A DNA stretch of 63,857 nucleotides from Phaeodactylibacter sp. GTDB taxonomy: Bacteria; Bacteroidota; Bacteroidia; Chitinophagales; Saprospiraceae. The stretch is taken from assembly GCA_024102975.1 (NCBI GenBank), contig JAGFJD010000078.1, positions 1 through 63,857 of the forward strand, given 5' to 3'. The first letter of the stretch is position 1. Every line of letters starts with the position of its first letter. The position numbers and the translations under genes were made by a program. The notes below the pieces were generated by a model that ran no database searches, was not told the origin of the DNA, and saw only the letters and a program-made list of their open reading frames with translations. Shown here one piece after another: positions 25,303 through 35,111 of the stretch.

Positions 25303-25378
25303 AGGGATGCCGGGAAACCGCTTCCGTTTTGCTTTGTTGAGCCATCCCTGGCCACAGGCCCCTCAACCTGAGCCTGGC
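25285..25378. repeat. Interrupted palindrome next to the hexamer array
   Basis: GCCAGGGATG (25300-25309) pairs with CATCCCTGGC (25343-25352). The flanking AGGTTGAG (25293-25300) pairs with CTCAACCT (25362-25369). The hexamer array thus forms part of a larger inverted repeat in the divergent intergenic region. Confidence 0.6.
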
Positions 25379-25401
25379 TTAATTTGCAAAAAAAGCTATA
25401 T

Positions 25402-25773
25402 ATGAAAATCCGCTGCACGGACAACCATCTGCGCTTCCGCCTCCGCAAATCAGACGTTGAAGAACTCTCCAGCCGGGAGAGCGTCCGGGAAACCATACAC
25501 GTCGCCTCTGGCCAGAGCCTGGCCTTTGAGCTGGCCATCGCCCCGGCAGAGGCGGCTGCGCCTTCTTTCGTGGAGGGGCTGCTGCGCATCGCCCTGCCTG
25601 CCGCCTCCGCCCGGCACTGGATAGAAACCGACGTGGTGGGTATCGAACTCCAACACCGGCTGGACAATGGCGACGTGCTGGACATCCTGATCGAAAAGGA
25701 CTTCCCCTGCAAGCACCAGCCGCAGGAGGATAAGGGGGATACGTTTCAGGAATTGGCGGAGAAGCGAGGTTAG
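25402..25773 (+). CDS. DUF7009 family protein
   Basis: A 123-residue cytosolic protein beginning MKIRCTDNHLRFRLRKSDVEEL, close to the usual MKIRIKGNSIRFRLTKSEV opening of the family, and ending in the typical LDILIEKDFPCKH and a short acidic tail. The function of the family is unknown. A TTG six codons earlier is open but the ATG is preferred because homologues start there. It ends tail to tail with the next gene, the two stop codons overlapping by four bases. Confidence 0.8.
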   Translation: MKIRCTDNHLRFRLRKSDVEELSSRESVRETIHVASGQSLAFELAIAPAEAAAPSFVEGLLRIALPAASARHWIETDVVGIELQHRLDNGDVLDILIEKDFPCKHQPQEDKGDTFQELAEKRG

Positions 25774-26582
25774 AACTCAAACCCCGGCATCATCAACCCC
25801 TGCACCCGCCATTCCCCGTCTTCCCAATCCACCTGGCTGATGCCCATGCCTTCGTAGCGTTCGGGTTCGCCGCCATGCAGCGGGCGGCCCTCCCAGGCGA
25901 TGCCGAAGAACAGGTACATGGCATCGTGCGTCCGCCGGGCCTCCTGCGGCTGGAAGGCGATGGGCGTGATCGACTCGTATTTGGAGCGGAAGATGTGGAT
26001 GCTTTCCAGCGCTTCGGCTTTGGTAATGGCTTCTGTCTGGTTACGGCAGCGCTCGCTGAGCCATTGGCCCTGGAATTCTCCGCCGAGGTTCAGTAAATCG
26101 AGCAGCGTTTCCTCCACGTGATCGCGGATGAACTCCGGGCCGTCATGCCGCAGCTCGCTGTAGAGGAAGCCGTGGATCATGCCTGGCACGGCGTAGCTGA
26201 CGATCTGTTCTTTCAGAAATTCCTCGGTAAGGAAACGGTAGTAGCCTCGCGCGCTGAGGTGTTCCGGGCGGTCGATCGCAATGCATTTGGTTTCGAGCTG
26301 TTCGAGCAGGGCCTCGATCCGGGGCTCCAGTTCCGCCTCGTCGAGTTCATCGGCAGGGGGCAGGTCCCCGATCTGCGCGAATTGCCGGATGGGTACGCGC
26401 TCGCCTTTGGCATGGGCTTCTTCGAACCGGGCGACATTGTCGAGGAATTGGCTGACGAGCTCGGGAGGTGCGTCGTCGCTCGCAAAAAAGTGGGTGGCAC
26501 CGTGGTTGAGTTCCAGGTTGAGCGCTTTGAGTTCGTTTTCTATGCGTTGTTCGTCTTCCGGAGTGAGTTGAGGACCTTTCAT
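25770..26582 (-). CDS. Conserved hypothetical protein, helical
   Basis: A 270-residue soluble protein without signal peptide, largely acidic and helical. A C-terminal section (YLFFGIAWEGRPLHGGEPER, then WEDGEWRVQGLMMPGFEF) has the feel of an NTF2-like or cystatin-like strand set, but I cannot name a family. The body has normal codon use and no lesions. It is convergent with the DUF7009 gene. The role is unknown. Confidence 0.7.
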   Translation of the reverse strand: MKGPQLTPEDEQRIENELKALNLELNHGATHFFASDDAPPELVSQFLDNVARFEEAHAKGERVPIRQFAQIGDLPPADELDEAELEPRIEALLEQLETKCIAIDRPEHLSARGYYRFLTEEFLKEQIVSYAVPGMIHGFLYSELRHDGPEFIRDHVEETLLDLLNLGGEFQGQWLSERCRNQTEAITKAEALESIHIFRSKYESITPIAFQPQEARRTHDAMYLFFGIAWEGRPLHGGEPERYEGMGISQVDWEDGEWRVQGLMMPGFEF

Positions 26583-26910
26583 GATGGAGGGTTTTAAAGT
26601 TAGAGAAATATTGACAACATGGTGCTGATCCCGGTCCGGCCTTTATGGACTCCCTTCAGCCTTGCCATAAAGACACTAAGCCTCCAGGATTCATAAAGGA
26701 TTGCTTCCGGAACCCGCGAAATACCTCTTGCGGAGCTGATTTGATTTAGGTTGGTTACTCTTAAGCGCAGAATTGTAAATATATGGTTTATTTTGGACAG
26801 ATGCAATCTGCTTTGCAGGAATGCGTTCGGTTTTCTACCTGGCTCTTTTTTAATACAAAAAACCAAACAGCCAAATGGGAATCCTGCCTTTATTCCCGAT
26901 TTCAGTATCA
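26583..26910. other. Non-coding stretch
   Basis: No credible gene. A minus-strand frame of about 107 codons exists but is low-complexity intergenic wording without family resemblance or ribosome binding site. AT-rich, possibly the promoter region of the preceding hypothetical gene plus decayed sequence downstream of the ATPase remnant. Confidence 0.5.
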
Positions 26911-27395
26911 TCAACAACCACATATGACTGGGGCATTCCTCGGGTCGTAACCCGGGATGAAATCCAGGTCGCTTTCTATAACTAACCGGATCATCTGCTC
27001 CAGGCGGTCGCTATAGAATTCGGCGCCTTCCAGGAAAAAGGGATAATATCCTATTTTCAAATAATCCGGGAAATACTGAAGCGGCCTGATTTCTCTGGAT
27101 ATTTCCGATGCCAATTCGACGTGTTCCTGCAACAACTGCTCCAGTTCGAATTTTGGAAATTCCAGGCCTTCGCTTACTTTCAGATATTCCCGAAAGGACA
27201 AGCCGTGTAATTCATATAATAAGGCGCGGCGGCTAAAGTCATCTGTTGAAGCAAAAGGGTCGTTTTGCCTACGCCTCTGGCACCGATGAGAGAGATCAGG
27301 CGCCACTTCCACTTGATGGAATGTAAAATGTCTCTTTGAAATTCTAGCGTGACAGCTTCTATTAGCCTATTGGATTTTTCTACAAGTTTATTCAT
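26911..27395 (-). pseudogene. AAA ATPase (DUF4143-type) remnant
   Basis: The 5' piece begins MNKLVEKSNRLIEAVTLEFQ at 27395 and contains Walker A, GARGVGKTTLLLQQM. The next segment (Walker B and sensor) is missing. The frame changes near 27230, and the remnant resumes as YELHGLSFREYLKVSEG, the mid-protein motif of this AAA/DUF4143 group, then ends at a stop after about 100 more codons, well short of the C-terminal DUF4143 nuclease-like domain. About 160 of roughly 380-400 codons survive. These ATPases are frequent mobile accessory genes of unknown role. Confidence 0.85.
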
Positions 27396-27420
27396 TTTGC
27401 TGAATTGACACAGCAAAAAT

Positions 27421-27456
27421 AACAAAAAATGCTGTTTTGAAACAGCATTTTTTGTT
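27421..27456. terminator. Perfect 17-bp-arm hairpin, probable terminator of the MBL-rhodanese gene
   Basis: AACAAAAAATGCTGTTT and its exact reverse complement are separated by two bases. Each arm ends in an A- or T-tract, so it can terminate transcription in either direction. Minus-strand transcripts of the MBL-rhodanese gene, which ends at 27602, would reach it first. Confidence 0.65.
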
Positions 27457-27468
27457 ATACTTAACGGT

Positions 27469-27508
27469 AATAGGCTTTCCCGTACACATCGTGTCGGGAA
27501 AACCTATT
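27469..27508. repeat. 40-bp imperfect palindrome
   Basis: AATAGGCTTTCCCG pairs with CGGGAAAACCTATT (one mismatch in 14), and the centre holds ACAC-ATC-GTGT. It lies 12 bp from the terminator-like hairpin. Possibly a second processing or termination structure, or a small mobile palindrome. Confidence 0.6.
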
Positions 27509-27601
27509 GCAGATGAGTATAAATGGTTAAATCTAAAATTATTCGAATACCGAATGCCGAACAGCGGTTGGCAGCGCCTCGAACACTGGCTGAGCCGCCG
27601 A

Positions 27602-29032
27602 TCAGTTCACCCCAGCCGGCTCTTCCTGCTCTTCTTTCACCACCGGGTTGCCATTCTGCACCCACTCCTCAAACCCATTCAGGTAGTTCTTCACGTTTTT
27701 GAATCCGTGCTTGGCGAGGATGGAGTAACCGATGGCGGCGCGGTCGCCCGTTTTGCAGTGGATGACCACATCCCGGTCCTTGCTCACCTTGTCGAGGTTT
27801 TTCTCCAGCGTGCCGACGAAGACGTGGTCGGCGCCCTTCAGGTGGCCGCTCTTGTACTCGGCGGCGCCGCGCAGGTCGACGATCTGTACGTCTCCCTTCT
27901 TCAGCATGTTTTTCAGTTCGCCTAGAGAGATGATCGTTTCGGTTTCCAGTTTGTTGCCCAGCTCTTTCCAGACGCTGACGCCGGGTACATAGCCATAGAT
28001 GTTGTCCAGGCCAATGCGCATCAGCATGCGGGTAAGCGTTTCTATCTCTTCTTCCGGCGCGATCAGGATGAAGGGTTCGTCGTAGGAGACGAACCAGCCC
28101 ATCCAGGTCGGGAAGGCGTTGTTGTTCTGGATATTGAGCGTACCGGGAATGTAGCCTGCGGCAAACTCCCGCTTCTGGCGGGTGTCGACTACCTTGATGC
28201 CTTTGGCCATAGCCGCCTGGAATTCTTCTTTGGAGAGTTGCTTTGGCCGGGGCACTTCCGTGAGCAGCGGGCGCTCCACCTTGTTGAGCTTCTTCATCAT
28301 GGCGAAGTATTTCGGCGGCTCCGGCTGGTCCTCCAGCAGGAATTTGACGAAGCCCTCCCGGTCGTTTTCGAACTGCAGCGCCCAGTTGCGGATTTTCTCG
28401 TAGCCTACGGTCGTGCTAGGCACGGCGCCCAGCGCTTTGCCGCAGGCCGAACCCGCCCCGTGGCCCGGCCATACCTGCAGGTGGCCGGGCAAGTCGCGGA
28501 ACCGTTCAACCGAGCGGTACATCTCCTTCGCGCCGGCTACTTTGGTGTCTTTGATGCCGGCGGCCTCCTCCAGCAAATCCGGCCGACCGATGTCCCCAAC
28601 GAATACGAAGTCGCCCGTAAACAACATCACCGGTTCTTTGGTGGACGGGGTATCCGTCAGCAGGAAGCTGATGCTTTCCGGCGTATGGCCGGGGGTATGG
28701 ATCACTTCAAACTTTAGGTTGCCGACGAAAAATTCGCTGCCGTCCTTCAGCCCCACGTGCGGGAACTCGTATTCCCAGCCTTGCCCGCCTTCGTCCGACA
28801 GGTAAAGCTCAGCGCCGGTCAGCGCCGCCAGCTCCCGCGAACCCGACAGGAAGTCGGCGTGGATGTGCGTCTCGGCAATGTGGGTAATTTTCATTTTCTG
28901 CTCTTCGGCGATTTTCAGGTAGGTGTCCACATCGCGTTTCGGGTCGATGACGATGGCGACGCCTGCCTGCTGGCAGCCTACGAAGTAACTGGCCTGGGCC
29001 AGGGTCTTGTCATAAACGTGCTGAAAATACAT
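27602..29032 (-). CDS. MBL-fold persulfide dioxygenase-like protein fused to two rhodanese domains
   Basis: A 476-residue cytosolic enzyme likely to detoxify sulfide-derived persulfides: the MBL domain oxidises persulfide to sulfite and a rhodanese domain transfers sulfur. Residues about 1-250 are the metallo-beta-lactamase part with the iron ligands THIHADFLSG, HTPGHTPES, FTGDFVFVGDIGRPDL and WPGHGAGSACG. The first rhodanese (about 270-360) has no active-site Cys. The second (about 375-465) has it in VIHCKTGDRA. The layout matches CstB-type persulfide dioxygenase-sulfurtransferases and related Bacteroidota MBL-rhodanese proteins. A promoter-like CACCTTTG (minus strand, 29081-29074) lies 42-49 bp upstream. 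It is a single gene, followed by a strong terminator-like hairpin. Confidence 0.9.
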   Translation of the reverse strand: MYFQHVYDKTLAQASYFVGCQQAGVAIVIDPKRDVDTYLKIAEEQKMKITHIAETHIHADFLSGSRELAALTGAELYLSDEGGQGWEYEFPHVGLKDGSEFFVGNLKFEVIHTPGHTPESISFLLTDTPSTKEPVMLFTGDFVFVGDIGRPDLLEEAAGIKDTKVAGAKEMYRSVERFRDLPGHLQVWPGHGAGSACGKALGAVPSTTVGYEKIRNWALQFENDREGFVKFLLEDQPEPPKYFAMMKKLNKVERPLLTEVPRPKQLSKEEFQAAMAKGIKVVDTRQKREFAAGYIPGTLNIQNNNAFPTWMGWFVSYDEPFILIAPEEEIETLTRMLMRIGLDNIYGYVPGVSVWKELGNKLETETIISLGELKNMLKKGDVQIVDLRGAAEYKSGHLKGADHVFVGTLEKNLDKVSKDRDVVIHCKTGDRAAIGYSILAKHGFKNVKNYLNGFEEWVQNGNPVVKEEQEEPAGVN

Positions 29033-29225
29033 ATCTGGTTGTTATTTGAATGGTTGTAATTGACTTGTCGGTACAAAGGTGCAGGATGTTCAGCGGCTAA
29101 ACAGTGAATAGGATCACAGAAGGTGGAAGAGGTAAGTTTTTCAGGTTTGGCGGATATTCAGCTAATTATTAAACGGATGAGATTTGTTATTTGTTTGCCA
29201 GAGCGGTTGCAGGGCATGCAGAGAT

Positions 29226-30002
29226 TCAACCTGGAATACCATCCAGCCCTTTCATCCATTCCAGTTCCTCCTCGGAGAAAGGTGGCCGTGGCGGCGCTTC
29301 GCTGTAGTCGATCGATTTATCCAGGGCGCGCTGTTCGTAGAGATCTTTCAAGGCTCTGTTCAGGTCGAGGTAGGTGTCCTTGTCCGGCGCTTTGAGCGGC
29401 ACGGGGATAACCGGCAGGGGGTCTTTCACATCCACCGCCCACACCTGTGTCTGCCCTTGCCCGGCCCGGATAAGTGTGATCAGATAATGCGATTTGGGCA
29501 GGTAAGGATGTGCCAGGGGCCGCTCGCCCCGCCGCAGCAGGTCGACCTCAATGAGGTGGACGCCAGCCTGGTGGAGGCGAAGCCGTTTTTCCCGATAGGG
29601 CTGCAGGCCCGGCCGGCGTTTATTCACCGGCGACAGGATTTCGATGGCCGTAATGAGCTTGTTCTTTTTCCGGTCCTTGATCTCTATAACCGGGATGCGC
29701 ACGTCGACGGGTTTGATCGCCGGCAGAACCACAGTTTCCGGGGTGGTGGCGCCACCGCTGTAAGCCTCGGCGGGTTCCTTCAGTTTATCTGGTTTTCGAA
29801 AAATTTCTACATCAGGGTATAGGATGCCCACATCTTCCTCCGGGAAAGTATCCTCTACCGTATAGTTATTAAGGTGTACGACATAGGGCTCGCCCAGCCG
29901 GGGCGTCAGCTGAACGCTGATGAGGTACGCCAGGCTGTTGTGAACGTCCGGCCAGAGGTGGCCTTCCAGGTAGGGATCCATTCCGGGGAAAGGGGAAGGC
30001 AT
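29226..30002 (-). CDS. DUF4058 family protein
   Basis: A 258-residue protein beginning MPSPFPGMDPYLEGHLWPDVH, the diagnostic start of DUF4058. The core carries PVIEIKDRKKNKLITAIEIL followed by SPVNK, which resembles a PD-(D/E)XK-like acidic/lysine arrangement. DUF4058 genes are numerous in cyanobacteria and planctomycetes and patchy elsewhere, so this one may be acquired. The function is unknown. It is downstream of sdhB on the same strand with 33 bp between, but an operon link is uncertain. Confidence 0.88.
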   Translation of the reverse strand: MPSPFPGMDPYLEGHLWPDVHNSLAYLISVQLTPRLGEPYVVHLNNYTVEDTFPEEDVGILYPDVEIFRKPDKLKEPAEAYSGGATTPETVVLPAIKPVDVRIPVIEIKDRKKNKLITAIEILSPVNKRRPGLQPYREKRLRLHQAGVHLIEVDLLRRGERPLAHPYLPKSHYLITLIRAGQGQTQVWAVDVKDPLPVIPVPLKAPDKDTYLDLNRALKDLYEQRALDKSIDYSEAPPRPPFSEEELEWMKGLDGIPG

Positions 30003-30035
30003 TGTGTTTTCTTACAAATATAACCTTTTAGGGCT

Positions 30036-30778
<743 letters not shown>

Positions 30779-30782
<4 letters not shown>

Positions 30783-32695
30783 TTGTAACTTCTTACACTG
30801 GGTTTAATGGTTTCAAAAACAAGGCCTTCCCGGTGCAGTTCCGGTTCCTCTTCCGGGCCGGCATACCCCCAGACGGAGACAAACTGAAATTGATCGTCGC
30901 GCCGCTGCGCCTCGCCTTCCGGCGTCTGGTATTCCTCCCGGAAGTGGGCGCCGCAGGACTCCTCGCGGGTGAGGGCGTCATAACACATCACCTCCGCCAG
31001 TTCCAGGTAATCGGCCACGCGGCCGGCTTTTTCCAGTTCGGAATTGACCTGGCCCGCACTGCCGGGTACTTTCAGGTTCTGCCAGAAATCGGCCCGCAGG
31101 GCACGGATGTCGCCGATAGCCTGTTGGAGGCCCTGATGGGTGCGCAACACGCCGCATTTATCGTACAGCAGCGCGCCGAGTTCCTTGTGATAATCGGTAG
31201 CAGTACGGTTGCCCTGAATGCCGAGCAGGCGGCTGAGCTGATCGCGAACGGCCTGTTCGGCAGCGCCAAACTCCGGCTCATCGGCAGAGATTTTTCCGGT
31301 TTTCAACTCCCCGGCCAGATAGTTTCCAATGGTATACGGCAGGATGAAGTATCCATCCACGCAGGCCTGGAGGAGGGAGTTGGCGCCCAGCCGGTTGGCG
31401 CCGTGGTCGGAGAAGTTGCACTCCCCGATGGCGAACAGGCCGGGGATAGTGGTCATCAGTTCGTAATCCACCCACAGGCCGCCCATGGAAAAGTGAGCGG
31501 CGGGCGAAATCATCATGGGCTGCTCGTAGGCGTTGTGGCCCGTGATCTTTTCGTACATGCGGAAGAGGTTGCCGTAGCGCTCGCGTATCGTGTCGATGCC
31601 GTATTCGCCAATGGCGTGGGCGAAGTCGAGATACACGGCATTGCGCTGCGGCCCTGCGCCGAAACCGGCGTCGATGCGTTCTTTGGCAGCGCGGGAGGCG
31701 ATGTCGCGGGGGGCGAGGTTGCCGAAGGCGGGGTAGCGCCGTTCGAGGTAGTAATCGCGCTCCTCCTCGGGGATTGCTCCGGGAGGGCGGGAGTCGTTGG
31801 CCTTTTTGGGCACCCAGATGCGGCCGTCGTTGCGCAGGGATTCCGACATGAGGGTGAGCTTCGACTGGTAGGCGCCGGATTGGGGCAGGCAGGTGGGGTG
31901 TATCTGCGTCCAGCTCGCGGCGGCAAAGCCCGCTCCTTTTTTATGGGCGCGCCAGATGGCCGATCCGTTGCAGCCCATCGCCAGAGTGGAGAGGTAGTAG
32001 ATTTTGCCGTAGCCGCCGGTGGCCAGCACGACGGCGTGGGCGGCATGGCGTTCGATGGCGCCGGTATCGAGGTTGCGGGCGATGATGCCCCGCGCTTTGC
32101 CGTCGGTCACCACCAGGTCCAGCATTTCATGGCGGGCGAAGAGCTGCACATTGCCCTCCGCCACCTGCCGGCTCAGGGCCGAGTAAGCGCCGAGCAGCAG
32201 TTGCTGGCCGGTCTGGCCCCGGGCGTAGAACGTGCGGCTCACCTGCACCCCTCCGAAGGAACGGTTGGCGAGGTAGCCGCCGTACTCGCGGGCAAAAGGC
32301 ACACCCTGGGCGACCGCCTGGTCGATGAGGTTGGCCGAGCATTCCGCAAGCCGGTATACGTTGGCCTCGCGGGCACGGAAGTCGCCGCCCTTAAGGGTGT
32401 CGTAGAACATCCGGAAGGCGCTGTCGCCATCGTTCTGATAGTTCTTCGAGGCATTGACGCCACCCTGCGCCGCCACGGAGTGCGCCCGGCGGGGGCTGTC
32501 CTGAAAGCAGAAGGATTTCACCCGGTAGCCCATCTCCGCCAGGGAAGCAGCGGCGGAACTGCCCGCCAGGCCGGTGCCCACCACTATGATGTCGAGTTTT
32601 TTCTTGTTGCTGGGGCTGACCAGGCGGCAGGTGGCCTTATAGCGGCTCCACTTCTCCTGCAGGGGCCCTTCGGGTATTTTTGCGTCTAATTTCAT
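30779..32695 (-). CDS. sdhA: Succinate dehydrogenase flavoprotein subunit
   Basis: Oxidises succinate to fumarate. The 638-residue product has the dinucleotide motif [19 protein letters not shown] (about residues 35-53), the covalent-FAD histidine in [17 protein letters not shown], the substrate loop HPTCLP, and the catalytic-arginine region toward [25 protein letters not shown] is taken as the start because it lies two bases after the sdhC stop and homologues begin there; about 71 in-frame upstream codons run through sdhC and are not real. The length and insertions are those of the Bacteroidota/epsilon-type enzyme, which may also run as a fumarate reductase. Confidence 0.97.
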
Positions 32696-32697
32696 GG

Positions 32698-33387
32698 TTA
32701 TGGCATCGGTTTGGTGAGGAATACCCAGATGGGGATCAGGATAAAGCCGGCGGTGATCACCAGGGTGTAGGCCTGGCCGGCCCACTTCACCCAGCGCCCG
32801 TATTTGCTGTGGTACAGGCCGAGCGACTGGAAAGCGCTGTAAAAGCCGTGCAGCAGGTGAAAGCCCAGCACCAGCATGGAAACGACGTACAGCGCAACGT
32901 ACCACCACTCGCGATAGGCCATGACGACCACCCGGTACAAGTCCTTGCGGCCGGCAGCATCCACAGGCACTTCGCCGAATTTGTACGGATACCAGAAGTT
33001 GGCCATGTGAAAAATGAGAAAAGCGAGCAACAATGCGCCGAGCAGGCCCATATTGCGGGAATACCAGGTGGAGGCAGCCCCCCGCTTGTCATAGGCGTAG
33101 CCCTGCCCGCCCTGCGCCTTCCGGCTTTCCACGGTCAGCACCAGGGCATAGACGGCGTGGGCGATGATGCTGGCATACAACACGTAGGACACCACCTTGA
33201 TAAGGATATTGTGCGAAAGCAGCTCTGAGTAATGGTTGTATTGCAACTGGGCGCGCTCCGCAGGCAAAAGCAGCTGCAGGTTGCCCGCCAGGTGGATCAC
33301 CAGGAAAAAGCAGAGGAACAGGCCGGTCAGCGCCATCAGGTTTTTGCGGGCCAGGTTGTTGGATAGTGCTGGGAGTTTCCGGTTCAT
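32698..33387 (-). CDS. sdhC: Succinate dehydrogenase cytochrome b subunit
   Basis: The membrane anchor of complex II, 229 residues with five hydrophobic helices and histidines in the right places for two haems ([37 protein letters not shown]). The single-subunit, B. subtilis-like type explains the absence of sdh[16 protein letters not shown] is preferred over a Met 14 codons earlier because it matches family starts. First gene of the operon. A TAnnTTTG match (minus strand, 33434-33427) about 40 bp upstream may be its promoter. Confidence 0.95.
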   Translation of the reverse strand: MNRKLPALSNNLARKNLMALTGLFLCFFLVIHLAGNLQLLLPAERAQLQYNHYSELLSHNILIKVVSYVLYASIIAHAVYALVLTVESRKAQGGQGYAYDKRGAASTWYSRNMGLLGALLLAFLIFHMANFWYPYKFGEVPVDAAGRKDLYRVVVMAYREWWYVALYVVSMLVLGFHLLHGFYSAFQSLGLYHSKYGRWVKWAGQAYTLVITAGFILIPIWVFLTKPMP

Positions 33388-33426
33388 TTTTTTGTTTAAG
33401 TGATGATCGAAGTTCTTCCGGAATGA

Positions 33427-33434
33427 CAAAACTA
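33427..33434 (-). promoter_or_regulatory. Candidate -7 element of the sdhCAB promoter
   Basis: TAGTTTTG on the minus strand fits the Bacteroidota -7 consensus TAnnTTTG, 40 bp before the sdhC start. No good TTTG is found at the expected -33 position, so the call is tentative. Confidence 0.3.
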
Positions 33435-33611
33435 GGGAATCACAGGCAAAAATGTAAAGATAAACATCAAGGGCGTTGGGTGAGGAATATCATTGAGCAT
33501 CTTGAAAGGCGCAACATTTTCGGAGCGGCGATAAGGGCCAGGCAGCCGGCAAAAGCGGAAGTTTTTTCTTATTTTGCAGTCATTCCGACCGGGTGAAGAA
33601 AACCGTAAAAT

Positions 33612-35111
33612 ATGGCATCGTTTCTACGATATGCAATCCTTTTTCAGATAATCTGGCTGTTGGCCAGCCCTGCCTTGTCCCAGGTGCGCCCGGAAATCCT
33701 GGAACTGGCCAACAGCGTCGAGACGGTGGCCATCACCTCCATTAGTTACGGGGGAGCAAACATGGGGTTGAAGGCGCTGAAAGATAGCGTGGCCATAGCC
33801 CTCGCTCAATCCGCTACGGTAAAAGAACTCATGGCGCTGACGGATCACCCCGCTCCTACCGTACGCACCACTGCCCTGTTCGCCCTCCTGAGCCACCCGG
33901 AAAAAGACAGCCTGGAGCTGCAGGAACTCGTGCCCCGGCACTTCCACGACACCGCCGGGGTGCAGATTGAAATATGGGGAGAATACAAGGACAACTGGAC
34001 GGCCAGGGCCGGAGATGTATTTCTGTATACCATCGGCGGCTATACCAACCGCCTTTTTTGGGAGGAGGACGGCTTTGCCCTGACTGAAGCCAGGCAGCGG
34101 TGGCTGGACAGCGTGTTCCTCTGCTCGCTCACCAGCTTTGAAGATTTGAAAGAACACCTGCTTTGGAGATGGGAACCCCGAGCCGGCATGTACCCCTGCA
34201 TCCGGCAGCTTACAGAATCCGGGCAGAGCAGTTTCGCCTCCGCCTTCCTGGCCAAATACCAGAACAAAGCCGACATTGAACTGATCACCGCTCATCTGCC
34301 GGCTGTGGACGGCAAATGGGGCAACCGCGCCTGGATGCCGTTCCTGTTCTTCCGGCACCCCCGGATGTTTGAGTTCCTGGAAGACAACCTCGGTAAGGGC
34401 TGGCGCAACGCGCAGTACCAGGACAGGGTGGCGAAATATAAGGACCGGCAGGCCGCCGTTTTGCTGGATTCTCTCTATGCCAGGATCCTGCAGCTGGACG
34501 AAGGAGGGCAATTCCGCCCTGTCGCATCGCTTGGCCGCGCCATCGAAGGCAATTACGACAGCGTTTATGCCGCGCTCTGTTTAAAAATCCTGGCCGGCCA
34601 CTCCAATAACCCCAACCTCCGGGTGCCGGAAAACCTCTGGCTAACCCATGCCGACACCCTCTACCGCCTTTCCCTGGCCTGGAAGGACGGCGGCAGGGCC
34701 GAACGGGAACGCTCCGCCCGGATGCTGCCGGAGATCATCCGCTACCTGGAAACCCACAACCGGGACCGCCTCACTGCGGAGATCGTCAGCCGCATCCGGC
34801 CGGCGCTGGACATGCGCTACTACGTCGAACACCCGGCTGAAAAGAACGCGACGATGAAGGCCTACCAATACATTTACCAAACCAGAAGCCCAGACTTCGT
34901 CGACCCCCTGATCGACATTCTGAAAAGGGAACCCCTGGCCAAAAACCGCTTCTTCATTGCCAAGCTCCTGCATGAATACGGCGATCCCGCCATCGACGAC
35001 CGACTGAAACGCCTCTTCCGGGAGTCCCCGGAACTGGCGCCCGGCATCAGGGCTGCCGAAGAAGGCGGCGGCTTTTTTAAAAACCTCACCTATCACGCCG
35101 ACAGAAAATGA
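33612..35111 (+). CDS. Secreted protein, HEAT-like, unknown function
   Basis: A 499-residue exported protein with a signal peptide (MASFLRYAILFQIIWLLASP ... ALSQ, cleavage about 23). The mature part is mainly helical with repeated helix pairs that look HEAT-like (ELMALTDHPAPTVRTTALFA; LIDILKREPLAKNRFFIAKL with LLHEYGDPAIDD). No catalytic motif and no T9SS tail. The next gene overlaps by four bases (ATGA), so the two are co-translated and probably work together in the periplasm. Confidence 0.75.
   Translation: MASFLRYAILFQIIWLLASPALSQVRPEILELANSVETVAITSISYGGANMGLKALKDSVAIALAQSATVKELMALTDHPAPTVRTTALFALLSHPEKDSLELQELVPRHFHDTAGVQIEIWGEYKDNWTARAGDVFLYTIGGYTNRLFWEEDGFALTEARQRWLDSVFLCSLTSFEDLKEHLLWRWEPRAGMYPCIRQLTESGQSSFASAFLAKYQNKADIELITAHLPAVDGKWGNRAWMPFLFFRHPRMFEFLEDNLGKGWRNAQYQDRVAKYKDRQAAVLLDSLYARILQLDEGGQFRPVASLGRAIEGNYDSVYAALCLKILAGHSNNPNLRVPENLWLTHADTLYRLSLAWKDGGRAERERSARMLPEIIRYLETHNRDRLTAEIVSRIRPALDMRYYVEHPAEKNATMKAYQYIYQTRSPDFVDPLIDILKREPLAKNRFFIAKLLHEYGDPAIDDRLKRLFRESPELAPGIRAAEEGGGFFKNLTYHADRK

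Noticed and set aside
26600..26923. A 107-codon minus-strand gene
   Set aside because: No ribosome-binding site, no family resemblance, and composition typical of intergenic sequence in this genome.
30833..32689. A 618-codon open frame opposite sdhA
   Set aside because: Shadow frame caused by codon bias; sdhA is unmistakable on the minus strand.
32696..32908. N-terminal extension of SdhA by 71 residues
   Set aside because: The extension overlaps the sdhC coding sequence; homologues start at [11 protein letters not shown].
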